A stretch of 64,000 bases of DNA, taken from contig WHVD01000083.1 of the NCBI GenBank assembly GCA_015178975.1, positions 1 to 64,000 of the forward strand, read 5' to 3'. Shown here piece by piece: positions 10,407 through 23,789 of this stretch. Made by a program: the position numbers and the translations under genes. The notes below the pieces were generated by a model, which worked only from the letters and a program-made list of their open reading frames with translations, had not been told where the DNA came from and did not search any database. How positions within the stretch are numbered: position 1 is the first letter of the stretch; every line of letters starts with the position of its first letter. The stretch is from Hysterangium stoloniferum. Taxonomy: Eukaryota > Basidiomycota > Agaricomycetes > Hysterangiales > Hysterangiaceae.

Positions 10407-12879
10407 TTAACTCAAGTAAAAAGAGTTTACAAGTACACTGAATAGTAATAATACATTACAGTTCTGTGTGGAGCATTTGTTAATAGAGACATAGTACGAC
10501 ATCCTACCAGTGTGAGGGCAGTCAATCTTAAAATGCTCTAAGCTCCCACAAATCCAGCACTCCTTCGGGGGTTTAGTGACGCTTTTCTTGTCACTTCGTT
10601 CGAAAAAGAATTTGCCGTGTTTCTTACCCTGTTTCATGTTGGATCTCCTAGGGAAGGTTTTATCTTCAGCTTTGCTGAGAAGGATGTGGCCTCGATTAGT
10701 GGGGTCGATTCTGCTGGAGTGCTCTTCTTCATGCCAGGGATCCGATGCTTCCTGTTTGGCAATCATGACTCTGGGCTTCTGAAACCAATAACGCTCTTGA
10801 TGTGTTTGGACCCAAGCATTAATCAGAGCCTCTTGTAGATTGTTAGCATAAGTCTGTAAGCTCATGATGTCATCGATGGGTTGCCCTTGTAGAAGGTAAA
10901 GCCATTCTGTGGGCAGTGTGAGGATGAGTCTGCACGTTTCGTCCTTTTGATTTTGGTGGAACCCATACAAGAATCAATACAACTTAATTCTTCATTGAAT
11001 ATAGTGAACAGGTGTCTCACGGTCGTGGCTGGCTTGTCAAAATTTCATGGCTTCCCATTCTAAGGTTAAGGATTTATGTCAACGAGTTCCGAGTAATCCC
11101 TCTACGATACCCCAAAGGAATGATCTGTGAGATTGACTGAATTCAATGCAATGTTCATGGTCCAGAGTGCTCCACCAGATCTTAGCATTGCCAGTAAGTC
11201 ATCTTGGCAGAGCGACTCCTAACAACGTGCTCATGGAGTCTGAGATCTCCGAGAGACTCATGATATCCATGATGTAGTCCAAGGCTTTGGATTGAGTTCT
11301 ATCATATTCGGGAAGGTCGGACCATTTTATCTATGTCGTTGGTGTTAAGAGAGATCTTTTTATCCTTAGGTAAGTCATCAATAAGTGCGCTGGCTCAAGG
11401 CTGTGTCGGAGTTCAAAAGGGAGAGTTAGGTACTTCACCATGACACCCCCCACATCCTGAATTCCCTCCATAATCTGAACTACTAGAGCTCCCGGATGAA
11501 CTGCTAGGGGGTCCTCCTGGCAGCAGAAAAGGATTAGAGGAGATTGGCAGGGAATGGCGGGGATCGTCTGGGTTCAGCGATCCTCGACCAGCAACCTGAC
11601 CAGCTATATCCTCGGTGAATGCAGTAGAGAAGGACGGTTGACCCCTGTTGGCGACTGATCGATTCCTAGTCACAGGTTGTTCATCACCGAAGTTAAGATT
11701 ATCCAGAATTCATTCGAACGCGACATGAGAGTGATGAATCCTCTGATGGGGTGCAGGGCTGGGTTCCATTGTGATTTCTCTCTTGATTTCGATCGTATTC
11801 AAAGGCCGACATGGCTGAGGCTGATGGAAGGGAGTGCAGACTTCAATCCCCTTTTCCTGAAGATGGTCTGAAACTTGCATCCTCATATCCAATGGGAAGT
11901 CTTGCAGAATGACAGGACGATTGAGCGAGTGAAGAAAACGAGTATTGGGAAATCCATTTAGGTTGCGGACAAATGAACTAGTCGTGGAGATGGGCGAATC
12001 GGGCACTTGAATCGAGTTATTATAAGAGTAAAGCACTTCCAAAACCATCTTGTTGAGTCTCCTCTGATTTCGCTTCAACCGGCCCCTTAGAGTAAAGTAC
12101 GTGAACAATGTATTTCACATGACTCCATTAAGAGATTCCTCTAATATTCCAATGTATATGTACTGATAGTCGATCTTGGGCATGATGTGATCCCCACCGA
12201 GTAGGATGTGAAGGATTTGTAATGCATCGTCGTGTGTATGGAGCACTTCGAGGAGTAGAGAGAACATTTCCTGCTTGAAAATCATCCTTCCCCCCTCCAT
12301 AATGGAAATAACTTCATTCAACCATTCGGGAATCGAGCGAGTTAGATGCTCAAGGGTTCCTGGTTGCGTAAATAAGTCCTGTGCCAATAAGCTGGCCTGA
12401 TAATGACCTAACCAGACTGCTACAGTCACCGGTAAATAAGGGTAATCCGTATCGTATTCCCCTATGAAAGGAGTGACCTGATCTGCGGGGATTCGATCGG
12501 TGTAGTACATGTCCCATTGCATATCGATAGGTTCAGCGTAAACCATATGACCCCCAAAGAACTGCTTGAGGATGACCTGCCTTGGCGGGAATGAGAGAAC
12601 AGGCTCAGGTGCACGGGTAGGCTCGACATTAGCTCCAGGAGTGCTCAACTGCCTTGTTGGTGGATGTTCCACCTGAGGATCAGGAGGATTATTCGTTGGC
12701 GGTTGGGCTGCTACTTCGGTGGAATCCTCAGAAGGAACCAGTTTTTGAAAAGTCAAAGAAGACTTCCTCATGGTGACGTTATGGGGTGGTTCCAGACTAG
12801 CAGGTCTTTGATGAGGTTTTGAACTACTCGGGGTAATTGAAGATCTCGGTGTTTGGTTCTTGCCAGTGGTCATTTGCAT
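10407..12879 (-). pseudogene. gypsy gag remnant with CCHC knuckle
   Basis: The largest piece (12879-12115, 254 codons) has a Pro/Ser-rich start and a helical gag-like core. Further open pieces run 12108-11710 and 11673-11413. The last (10970-10407) carries a zinc knuckle, CWICGSLEHFKIDC, near 10545-10504. The segments are separated by stops and by decayed sequence around 11000-11400. It belongs to the same element as the minus-strand pol at 9651-7460. Confidence 0.72.
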
Positions 12880-12929
12880 ACTTAGAATTTGATAGTTGAA
12901 TAAAACACTTTTCTTTGTAGGGAAAGAGT

Positions 12930-12948
12930 GGTCCAGCCCGGATCACCA
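12930..12948 (-). other. candidate primer-binding site
   Basis: On the minus strand, TGGTGATCCGGGCTGGACC follows one base after the presumed LTR end (...CTCTTCACA). It starts with TGG, as a tRNA 3'-CCA end requires. The tRNA itself was not identified. Confidence 0.45.
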
Positions 12949-12949
12949 C

Positions 12950-13631
12950 TGTGAAGAGTGGTGGAAGTTCTAACTGTTCTAAATATGAAGAATATCGACC
13001 ATTTAGGTACGACACCAAGATGTATTGACTGTCTAAGTCTAATACAGGCCAAACACATATTGACTACTTAGTTCAATACGGTTGAATGAAGTAGCTATCT
13101 AAAGTAGAATAGAGAGCTAGAATGAATAAAGAGAATCAACTGTTAAGTATGATTCTAGATGACTACTCGAGTGTAAAATAGAGTAACGAGAGAGCCAAGT
13201 GATAGAGTAGCACGGATGTAGTCCACACGGATTGAGATAAAGATGGAGTTTCAACTGGTACAGTTCGAAACTCTGATTGCGTAGATAGTTAAAGCCCATC
13301 TGTGACAGTCGAGATGATACCCCAATCACAACTTACAGGACACAATTGGTGTCTTGGGTAAGTCGTGGTTGCAGGGTAAAAAGTGTCTGAGTTTTAACTA
13401 CGGGTGCTAGAATACATAAGTCTGGTGTGTATGCACCCACAAGAGTTGATGTACCGCATACATAGGTCGTCAAACTAATTATAAGTGTATAATAAAATAG
13501 AGAGAAAGTAGAAATAATAAAGGAAATATAGTATGAGCTCATCCAACTATATTTCCTGAGTATATTTCACCGTACCTCTCACACACACATATTTTCAGAG
13601 GGGGGAGGGGTGTAATCCTGGTGGTCTTACA
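12950..13631 (-). repeat. candidate 5' LTR of the minus-strand gypsy element
   Basis: In plus orientation it begins TGTGAAGAG at 12950, next to the candidate primer site, and could end ...GGTCTTACA at 13631, giving about 682 bp with TG..CA ends. The partner LTR is not in the window, so the outer border is a guess. Confidence 0.42.
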
Positions 13632-16551
13632 GGAACATCACAGCAACACAACAACACTTGACTATTGTATCACTAGCCCTATCATATCCCCTGGTCACAC
13701 TTCCTTTGTTCCATTGTCCAGATCAAGGTCATCTGATCTTTTATCTCCACCATCATTCTCCCTTTGATCAATATTTTCCCTTTGTTATCTAAACCTTTTC
13801 TTTTTTGGTCATCTTATTGTTCCACTGATGCTATATATTGCTCACAGAAAATCTCCTTACATCAGTAAAATGAGCATGTGCTCTGGAGCCTCCAGGAGGC
13901 TCCAGCGGCACCGGAGTATTCAGAGAACATCGCCCAGTTTCAAATGCTCTCAGAGCACTATAGAGACGGCAATATCTCTTGCAAATATTTTACTCTCACT
14001 ACTCTCACTACTCTAGTTACTCTAGCTATATTTATAATATTTACAATAAATATTCATATAGAAAAAAAAATTTAAAAAATTCAAATACAATTGTGATGCG
14101 GAAAATGATTATTATTATTATCAAACATTAGTATCACTAGTTGCACAATTACAAAACAGAATAAAAAATATAAGAAAAAATGATCCATAAAATACATAAA
14201 TAAATAAAAACACGCCATAAACAATCTTCACACTACAAGCAATGAAACAACCAGTATAGTTGGTTGTCATGAAGACATGGAGAGCTTGTTGTTACAAAAA
14301 ATATAACCCAGTGAGAAGGACAACAGTAACAATACTGCATCTTCCAGCACAGCAGGGACAGGATTGTAGCCCAAACGGAGAGAATGGGAAGGACAGGTGT
14401 AGGGGATCGTGGCAATGTCCGAATGGGCAGCACCTTCTCAGAGTGTTGGTGCATCACGGATGTCAAGAGTGGTCACGGTCGCATCCTGATCCATAGATTG
14501 ACCCTGGGAGTACACCCTGAGTGAATGTGGTGGTCGCCTTGCAGGTGTAGGAGACGATGGCCCCCTGACCCTGCAGTGGCCTCAATGGCCCCTTGTGGGC
14601 TCGACGGGAATGCGCCGAGAGTGCTTGCAGACACGGCGGTTGTCTAGTGCGGGGCTAGTGAGAAGACACTCCTCAATTGCAGATGTAAACCTCGCTCGTG
14701 TGGGCTTTTCGTAGGGGCCGGCTTGCCGACGAGAAGGGGTTAGGGACTGTCGACATCCCACAGGATGTACAACACAGTCACTGAGAGCGGGCGTGCTGCC
14801 AGCATATGCGGAGGAGTTGGTGGACCTTGAGGTCTGGGGATTGATTGTTGTACTATAGCTGGACATCCTGATGGGGGGCGCACGTTAGGCAATGTGATGA
14901 TAAATGAGGAAGAAGCACTGACATTGTCAGCTTTCTGAATTCTTCCACACTGAAAATGAAGTAAATGAAGACATTCAACATCGCGATGTGTTTCACGTAA
15001 CCTGTGGAAAGTTGAAGCCTCCACGTTCCTGTGAAGGTTCCATTGCGCTGGGAAAGAAAATGTATTGAAGGGACACATGTTCTAAGAAGCAGCTGGAAAC
15101 TCACATATTCATATGTTCCATCGCCGGCGTAAACTGAAATGTGGAATTAAAATAATTCTTTTACAACTCCAAGGCGGGTACATACTCTGTCTGCAGAAAG
15201 TCCATCGTAGGGCAGGTGGATGTGCGATGGAAAAAAAAACAAGAAAGAAAAAGGAGAAACAGTATATTCCAGGCAGAAGTAAGGACAAGTGTGGGGGTGA
15301 GGGCCAAGATGAATCCAAAGTGTCGAGGCAGAGACAATGATGTGAAGGTGAAGGAAGAGATGTGTAGAGATGAAGGCGGAGATGAGGAAACAAGTGTGGA
15401 TAGTGCTAGATGCGCAGGCAGAGAAAGGATAAGGAAGGTGATGAGAGCACGAAGGGACACTAAGCAGGGCCACACCACTATAAGTATGTCACAGAATGTT
15501 TGAACCATGACTGGTATGCTACTGTGACTGACGCATGTTTATCACGTTATGTCACATTACTTCCCTGGCTCAGGGTTCTAGCCGGCTATATCTAAATCTA
15601 TGTGAATGTATTTACTCTCTCTCAGAGCCTCTGGGAGCTAGTGCCTATCCTCTATAGTAGCCTATTGAATAAGACAAATAAGGAAGAGATCTCAGGTTCC
15701 AAGTAATGAAACTCTTATATTTCTGCTTTAAATACTCTAGAAGTGATATTGGTACATTATCTGTTGTAAAATAATACATATTATTGATGTTTTGTACTTT
15801 AAGCACTCTGAGAGCCTCTGGGAGTCAGCACCTATCCTCTACAGCCAAAAAAAGGGACGGGAGCAAACCGGATCATGGCCGGCAGCTCCAGCGGCTAAAC
15901 CACTTTACTGATGTAGGGTAGCTACTCAAGATATGTCCCAAGCATCTCCCTCTCTTGTACTATCTCATACATTATTACTTCAACAAGATAAACTAGTCCT
16001 GGCTGTGATTGACTGAGTGAGGTTGATAACAGCAACCTTACATATTCCAACTATAAAACAAGTGCCATTTGAACTGCATCATTGGCAGTTTCCAGTCAGA
16101 CTAGGGTTTTCTATGACTTGCAATATGTAAGTTACAGGGTCAATCTTTAAAATTAGTTGGATTGGATCTGAATACTCCTGTGTTCTCACATGGACAGTTT
16201 TATGTTGGTGTTTCAAGAGGGACAAATTGGGGAAGAGTGAAAGTCCTACTCCATGACACTGATATGACTGCAAATGTAGTGTTTAAGGATGTTACTATTG
16301 ATCCATGAGTAAGTATTCAGCATTCAGCAAGGTTATGAATGGAGACTGACTTATGTCTTTTAGGTTCAGTCAATTCACAAGAAAATATAATTGTATGTAA
16401 TTATAAATAATTAATAATCTTTAATCACTTCAAAAATAAGTTTCTTTGGGTGAGATCACATGCTCTAATAAATACTTAGAATTGTTGATACAGTTGTGGG
16501 GTGGTGGGGTGGTGGGGGGCTTATCTCCCCACGGGTCATAGCCTTGTATAA
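13632..16551. other. no recognisable gene; decayed repetitive sequence
   Basis: Open frames here lie on opposite strands over the same low-complexity DNA (for example 15109-15508) and match no family I know. A 19-nt GC-rich inverted repeat sits at about 13884-13902 (ggagcctcc..gaggctcc). A 40-bp near-repeat (agagcctctgggag...cctatcctcta) occurs at about 15625 and 15811 and may be the ends of a decayed element. A G-rich stretch (ggggtggtggggtggtgggggg) lies near 16498-16519. Confidence 0.5.
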
Positions 16552-16805
16552 TAGAAATGGCATTCATTAAGCACTCTACATGACGAGATTGGAGGTTGTT
16601 AAGCTGCTTCGAATCTTAGACTCGGACGCCCGTTCGGAATCCAGCCAAATGGTATGCAGCAGAATCTGCGCCTATGATTTTGACAGGCGTCACATTCCGT
16701 TTATGGGCATGTAGAACTGGAGATGAATTGTTTCGACCAATACTTTTCTAGCTTCCACCCTCAACGTCAACCCCCACAACGTCCTCTTCAACGCGAGGAC
16801 ACAGC

Positions 16806-18933
16806 ATGAGCGGATCCATACCACATCTTTCCGCCCAGCCGCCTGAACAGCAAGATGCTGTCTATGCCACGTCTGAACACCAGCATCCACGGTATTATGT
16901 CCCGCCACAGATTCCTGTCCACGGTCAATTTTTAGCACTCAACTCGGATGCGTCTTCGTCCCTTCAAGCCATCCGACACAATTTCACAATCGCCGGAAGA
17001 GAACCAGATTGTGGGAGGATATCACACGAGTAAGCCAAAATTATTACCGTCCAAATTGATTCATTTATATACAGAATTTATGTTAGAGATCCCGCATATA
17101 GCTATGCGAATGTGCAGACGGGTCCAATACAGGGCTTCTCTCCTACCTGGTACGCCCAAGAGATGCCAATTAGTTCAGAAATGAGGTGCGTCGCGTCGAC
17201 ACTAATATTTCCAAGTATGACTTATTTAATGTTGACAATAGTCTGACCAACCTTGTGCCCAGTGTAAACGAACCAAATACGGTTCCTACAGTGGGCCCTT
17301 CACATATAGGTTAGGACGGTTTTCTCTGTAGGAATGCAATAATAACGTAATATGCTACAGGTACTAGTACAGGTCACGACAACCAAGCATCCAATCCTTC
17401 CTCTGTGTTCGTGAATGCCGCCGATGATGGAAACAAACATTCGTACCATATGCGATACGCCATGACATTTAATGGCGTCCATGGCGGAGACAATTTTCAC
17501 CAGGTACAATCATGCAATCTGCCACTGTCTTCCCCTGGGAACAATATTCCGTCTACAATGATCCCCCACAATCATGGCTTTTGGACAGACAATTTGTAAG
17601 TTATAAGCATTGGTGAGAAAACCCAAGCTTGATTTTTTTCCAGAGCCATGGGTATGAACGTCAGAGTTGCGCAGAACTACATGATGTCAACTGACGCCCC
17701 ACCGTTTGACGACCTAGAACAGTCCCAAGCTCAGGCTCCGGGGGGCAGCCACCCAACTCATACTGAAAACATCCTGTAGGTGCCAGTTTCCATCACCCAT
17801 ATCTATACCGAAGCGTTGCAGTGTATATGGATATGTAGCTGGAGAAGGCCACGCTGGCCACTCCCATTCAACAATCACCGAGTTGCAGCACTCGGATGTA
17901 ACCAACTATTATTCCATGTCAGGGGTGCACTACGAGGGGAGTTTAGCAATGTATGTGTTTATTTACTCTGGGATTTTTACATATAAACTAATGATGACAA
18001 TTGTTCTCAACCCCATTTTTGTATTCCAGCTCCCCTCAAACTAACAAATCGGAACCCGACAATTCTGTGGCTACAAACATCGGGACCACAGACGTGTCGG
18101 GTAATGTTATAGGAAGGAGGCCGGATGAAAAAAATGTACCAAAGCCAATGGGACGCTCTGATGCGGGACTCTCCCCATTTTCCACTGCATCCCTCAAGAT
18201 ATCTTCGGGTAGCATCCCGCCGATCATGCCCGCCAAGGCTAAGAAAGGAAAAAGAAAGGCTGTCGAAGTTACAAAAGCAGATGAAGGGGCTGGGGTACTA
18301 CAAAACAATACGCCCTTCATTTCCCGGAAGCGCAATCCCCGCTACCGTCTCAAGATCCCGCGCAAAGAACTTTTGCGTGTGGTTTTTGACCTTCGATCAC
18401 TTCCTGCGCCGTCCAAGAGCGTTCCTGATATTGTAAAGTACATTGGAATGGGCTTCAACTTTAAGCAATGTAAGTTGTGTGGGGTTGTTTCAGAAAAGCT
18501 GGCCTACCATTGGGTCAAGGTTCACGCCTATGCCGACCTCGTCAGCCAATGGCAACTGAGATTGGCAAAATCCACTGCCATGAGGGCAATAAATTCAAAA
18601 TGGCAATTTGACATTTTGATCGCTGCTGCCTACCTTTGTCCCATTCCGCAGTGCGAAGAGTCAGTGGTGCCTTCACCCTCGGCCTATGCGACGGCGGAAT
18701 CATTTCACGATCATATCGGGCTCCATATCAGGCGTTCTATACATCTAGCCAAAAACCCTCCAAGACACAAAGGGCATGTTGTGTGGGAGGAAGATGACAA
18801 GGCTATCACATACCAGGCGGAGAAGTACGTTAAAGAGCATCCGTTCTGGCAAGAGGAAGATTATCACATCTTCCCTAGCCGGGAACACAAACTGGTTTGG
18901 CTCTTACACCAGGCGAATCCTCTGCCTGAGTGA
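16806..18933 (+). CDS. uncharacterised 600-residue protein with zinc-finger-like C-terminus, copy 1
   Basis: I assembled seven exons: 16806-17029, 17075-17185, 17242-17309, 17361-17595, 17644-17775, 17822-17950 and 18030-18933. They total 1803 nt, or 600 residues plus stop, with GT..AG introns of 45-79 bp. Residues 1-340 are Gln/Ser/Pro/His-rich and look disordered. A basic KKGKRK near residue 371 could be a nuclear signal. C-x2-C-x9-H-x4-H (residues 447-465) resembles a C2H2 finger. A second Cys/His group (C503, C508, then H526, H528, H532) follows. This layout suggests a nuclear DNA-binding protein, but I recognise no named family. The start is the first ATG in the open frame. An upstream exon cannot be excluded. 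Confidence 0.8.
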
Positions 18934-19424
18934 GTAGTTGGTCGCGGGATATGTATACGACTTGGATGAAGAGGTACTGTTATCTACGTCAGAGAATGAG
19001 CACGAACACACGCACGCGATATGATCCGTAGACTATATTTAGGTGACCACAATTCACAAACAGGACCCAACATAGATCAAATGTTATCCTTCTCTAATAT
19101 CACTTTAATTAAAACTTACTATGCGTCGTGCGGCTTCGACACACCCAAATAATTTCTCTCGCATCACTAAACCCTAGTACAAATAGCAATCCGGTGCCCA
19201 TAATCGGTAAATGTTTAACAATCAATCATACCCTGGCGCCTAAATCCCAATATCAACATTACATTCGGTAGCATACTTTTGTTGATTACTATAAGTACTG
19301 CTACACCTTGAAATGTAGGAGCACATTAGACGAGGGATACTATTAAAAGGGTCGCGAGGAATCCGACACTAGTGCCGGCTATTCCGAAGAGCAAGTAATC
19401 CCTTCCTTTATTACTCACTTCATC

Positions 19425-19556
19425 AGTAAAATGGTATTGAACGCTGGGAGGAGGTACCCCTATTCTGGGATGCTCCACACGCTCCACAACGTCCAGGAGC
19501 TTCCTAGAATGGGGGGATCTCCTCCGGGAGCTGTCCGGATCAAATGCCATTTTACT
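19425..19556. mobile_element. MITE, 132 bp, copy 1
   Basis: Terminal inverted repeats AGTAAAATGGTATT and AATGCCATTTTACT (one mismatch) bound a GC-richer core. A second copy lies at 43637-43766 with about 95 percent identity. The corresponding site in duplication copy 2 (about 24235-24255) has no element, so this is a real insertion. It codes for nothing and needs a transposase in trans. Confidence 0.85.
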
Positions 19557-19610
19557 GAAGTTTGTAGTACCGAGATACGCGGTTTCTACCGCACGCGCTG
19601 AAGAACTACT

Positions 19611-20984
19611 TCTCTTTTCGTTACGGCCCTAATGCTAAGAGATTCGTCGATATACTGAACGAACCACTCAACCTCCAGCTACACATTGATGTCACTGAAA
19701 TATTCCAGGTGGGGTGCCTGATAACAGAATTAGAGGCCTGACTGAAACTGTTGACATCAATCTCATCTTTATCCCGCCATGTTTCGCGCAATCTCAAAAT
19801 AGTAAATTTCAAACCTCGTTTACCCCTTTCTCTCAGTGGCAAAGGATTGGGAGCATTATTATTGTCATGCCTTTATATTGTTAGTGCCTTTCGTATGAAT
19901 ATTCGGAAGAACTCAAGTTGACGACAGAGATCCGAGGATTCATCGCTTTATTCGCGGCCTGGCAAACCCCGCCCGATGTTGCATGCTGCACGTTGTGTCT
20001 TCTAGACATTGGGCTACCAGTAGCGAAGGGGCCATGATGTAAGCCTGGTGGCTTACGACATACTGATTACGTTATCACAGACGCGCATAGTAGTTTTTTC
20101 ATATCGTTTTACTTACCGTCATCATCGTGTACCGTACTCGCCGTTCTCGAGGAATACAGTTTGGTCCTATCAACGTCTGGACCGATGCCAATGTAAGGCT
20201 GCATTAGACAGCAGCCTTTCACATGACCTACTTTAGTAATGGGCTCTTTACGGGAATATTAGGGTCAAGAAGCTATGATATTCTGAAGCAGTAGTTGACT
20301 CCACGCACAAGAACGGGAAGACTATGAGACGTGGAAGCAATGATAATTTACTTGACGAGCAGGAACAGACCTCTAGAAAATAATGAGAAGGCTGAGTAAT
20401 GAGCCTTACTTGATGAACAGAAATACTGGAAATTAGACGAGAAAGGATAACTCACTTCTTTGGAAGTTCGGGGTTGATCTAGAAGATATATTATCAGGCT
20501 GAAGTTCTCTCCCGTTTTACTGCGCGAAAATCTTGTGAAACTATCTTCTCTCGCAAATACTTACCTGCTAGTTAAGTACAAGGTAGATGTAATCAATGTC
20601 TAATTGGATGATTGTATGGATCATGCATAATGCTTATCCGAAAAATTGTACTATATAGTTGATTGACAACTATCAAGAATTAGCTTGATGTCAAAATGAG
20701 GCCATTGACAGGAGCAGTACACCGGTACGACACCTTAACCTTGTTCTCAAAGGCCCCGCGTCAATTCCACAACTAGTTATGATAGCATGGCATTATATTC
20801 GACATTTACGTAGACGACCTCCTATTTCTTGTGTGATGCACAAGTATTCACAAAGGTAGGCACAAATGAAACACAAGTAAGTCTCATATCAACTCTTCCT
20901 ACTGTAATTCAGGATTATTGCAGCCGGCAATCCAGATACATATCAAATACATATAGTAAGTTGAATTCAACTAGAATGTGTATC
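19611..20984. other. spacer between the two duplication copies
   Basis: No gene family is recognisable. The only open frames are under 80 codons. The DNA is not part of the duplicated unit. Confidence 0.5.
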
Positions 20985-21232
20985 AGAATATAGAAACGGC
21001 ATTCATTAAGCACTTTACATGATTAGTTTTGGAAGCTATTAAGTTGCTATTCCGAATCCAGCCGGACAGTGCCATCAGAAATGAAGCAGAATCTGCGCCT
21101 ATGATTTTGACAGGCGTCACATTCCGTTTATGGGCATGTAGAACTGGAGATGAATTGTTTCGACCAATACTTTTCTAGCTTCCACCCTCAACGTCAACCC
21201 CCACAACGTCCTCTTCAACGGGAGGACACAAC

Positions 21233-23360
21233 ATGAGCGGATCCATACCACATCTTTCCGCCCAGCCGCCTGAACAGCAAGATGCTGTCTATGCCACGTC
21301 TGAACACCAGCATCCACGGTATTATGTCCCGCCACAGATTCCTGTCCACGGTCAATTTTTAGCGTTCAACTCGGATGCGTCTTCGTCCCTTCAAGCCATC
21401 CGACACAATTTCACAATCGCCGGAAGAGAACCGGATTGTGGGAGGATATCACACAAGTAAGCCAAAATTATTACCGTCCAAATTGATTCATTTATATACG
21501 GAATTTATGTTAGAGATCCCGCATATGGCTATGCGAATGTGCAGACGGGTCCAATACAGGGCTTCTCTCCGACCTGGTACGCCCAAGAGATGCCAATTAG
21601 TTCAGAAATGAGGTGCGTCGCGTCGACACTAATATTTCCAAGTATGACTTATTTAATGTTGACAATAGTCTGACCAACCTTGTGCCCAGTGTAAACGAAC
21701 CAAATACGGTTCCTACAGTGGGCCCTTCACATATAGGTCAGGACAGTTTTCTCTGTAGGAATGCAATAATAACGTAATATGCTACAGGTACTAGTACAGG
21801 TCACGACAACCAAGCATCCAATCCTTCCTCTGTGTTCGTGAATGCCGCCGATGATGGAAACGAGCATTCGTACCATATGCGATACGCCATGACATTTAAT
21901 GGCGTCCATGGGGGAAACAATTTTCACCAGGTACAATCATGCAATCTGCCACTATCTTCCCCTGGGAACAATATTCCGTCTACAATGATCCCCCACAATC
22001 ATGGCTTTTGGACAGACAATTTGTAAGTTATCAGCATTGGTGAGAAAACCCAAGCTTGACTTTTCTCCAGAGCCATGGGTATGAACGTCAGAGTTGCGCA
22101 GAACTACACCATGTCAACTGACGCCCCACCGTTTGACGACCGAGAACAGTCCCAAGCTCAGGCTCCGGGGGGCAGCCACCCAACTCGTACTGAAAACATC
22201 CTGTAGGTGCCAGCTTCCATCACCCATATCTATACCGAAGCGTTGCAGTGTATATGGATACGTAGCTGGAGAAGGCCACACTGGCCACTCCCATCCGACA
22301 ATCACCGAGTTGCAGCACTCGGATGTAACCAACTATTATTCCATGTCAGGGGTGCACTACGAGGGGAGGTTAGCAATGTATGTGTTTATTTACTCTGGGA
22401 TTTTTACATATAAACTAATGATGACAATTGTTCTCAACCCCATTTTTGTATTCCAGCTCCCCTCCAATTAACAAATCGGAACCCGACAATTCTGTGGCTA
22501 CAAATATCGGGACCACAGACCTGTCGGGTAATGTTATAGGAAGGAGGCCGGATGAAAAAAATGTACCAAATCCAATGGGACGCTCTGATGCGGGACTCTC
22601 CCCATTTTCCACTGCATCCCTCAAGATATCTTCGGGTAGCATCCCGCCGATCATGCCCGCCAAGGCTAAGAAAGGAAAAAGAAAGGCCGCCGAAGTTACA
22701 AAAGCAGATGAAGGGGCTGGGGTACCTCAAAACAATACGCCCTTCATTTCCCGGAAGCGCAATCCCCGCTACCGTCTCAAGATCCCGCGCAAAGAACTTT
22801 TGCGTGTGGTTTTTGACCTTCGATCACTTCCTGCGCCGTCCAAGAGCGTTCCTGATATTGTAAAGTACATTGGAATGGGCTTCAACCTTAAGCAATGTAA
22901 GTTGTGTGGGGTTGTTTCAGAAAAGCTGGCCTACCATTGGGTCAAGGTTCACGCCTATGCCGACCTCGTCAGCCAATGGCAACTGAGATTGGCAAAATCC
23001 ACTGCCATGAGGGCAATAAATTCAAAATGGCAATTTGACATTTTGATCGCTGCTGCCTACCTTTGTCCCATTCCGCAGTGCGAAGAGTCAGTGGTGCCTT
23101 CACCCTCGGCCTATGCGACGGCGGAATCATTTCACGATCATATCGGGCTCCATATCAGGCGTTCTATACATCTAGCCAAAAACCCTCCAAGACACAAAGG
23201 GCATGTTGTGTGGGAGGAAGATGACAAGGCTATCACATACCAGGCGGAGAAGTACGTTAAGGAGCATCCGTTCTGGCAAGAGGAAGATTATCACATCTTC
23301 CCTAGCCGGGAACACAAACTGGTTTGGCTGTTGCACCAGGCGAATCCTCTGCCTGAGTGA
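21233..23360 (+). CDS. uncharacterised 600-residue protein with zinc-finger-like C-terminus, copy 2
   Basis: The exons are shifted by exactly 4427 bp from copy 1: 21233-21456, 21502-21612, 21669-21736, 21788-22022, 22071-22202, 22249-22377 and 22457-23360. Again they give 600 residues, and every splice site and both Cys/His groups are kept. Only about a dozen residues differ (for example a Glu to Lys at the first exon junction), mostly in the disordered N-terminal half. Both copies staying open through seven exons suggests a recent duplication or selection to keep both. The function is unknown. Confidence 0.8.
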
Positions 23361-23789
23361 GTAGTTGGTCGCGGGATATGTATACGACTTGGATGAAGAG
23401 GTACTGTTATCTATGTCAGAGAATGAGCACGGGCACACGCACGCGATATGATCCGTAGACTATATTTAGGTGATCACAATTCACAAACAGGACCCAACAT
23501 AGATCAAATGTTATCCTTCTCTAATATCACTTTAATTAAAACTTACTATGCGTCGTGCGGCTTCGACAGACCCAAATGATTCCTCTCGCATCACTAAACT
23601 TTAGATACAAATAGCAATCCGGCGCCCGTATCGGTAAATGTTTAACAATTAATCATAGCCTGGCGCCTAAATCCCAATATCAACATTCCATTCGGTCGCA
23701 TACTTTTGCTGATTACTGTAAGTACACCTCGAAATGTGGGAGCACATTAAATGAGGAATACTACAAAAGGGTCGCGAGGAATCCTACAC

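Larger units (their letters stand above)
7460..13631 (-). mobile_element. older Ty3/gypsy element, truncated by the chromovirus insertion
   Basis: On the minus strand the order is: candidate 5' LTR (about 13631-12950), a candidate primer site, gag (12879 to 10407), then pol with protease, reverse transcriptase and the start of RNase H (9651 to 7460). Integrase and the 3' LTR are missing. They would lie left of the chromovirus, outside the window. Every coding part carries stops and frameshifts, and no part is intact. It is therefore older than the chromovirus inside it. Confidence 0.8.
16552..19610. repeat. segmental duplication, copy 1
   Basis: Sequence from about 16552 to 19610 recurs at about 20985-24290 at a constant offset of 4427 bp across the whole gene. 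Nucleotide identity in exons and introns is visibly above 95 percent and falls in the flanks. Copy 1 contains a 132-bp MITE absent from copy 2. Copy 2 contains a 413-bp insertion absent from copy 1. Confidence 0.95.

Noticed and set aside
15109..15508. Overlapping open frames on both strands (hydrophobic on minus, Lys/Arg-rich on plus)
   Set aside because: The DNA is purine-rich on one strand, which gives both frames trivially. No start context, splice partner or family match was seen.
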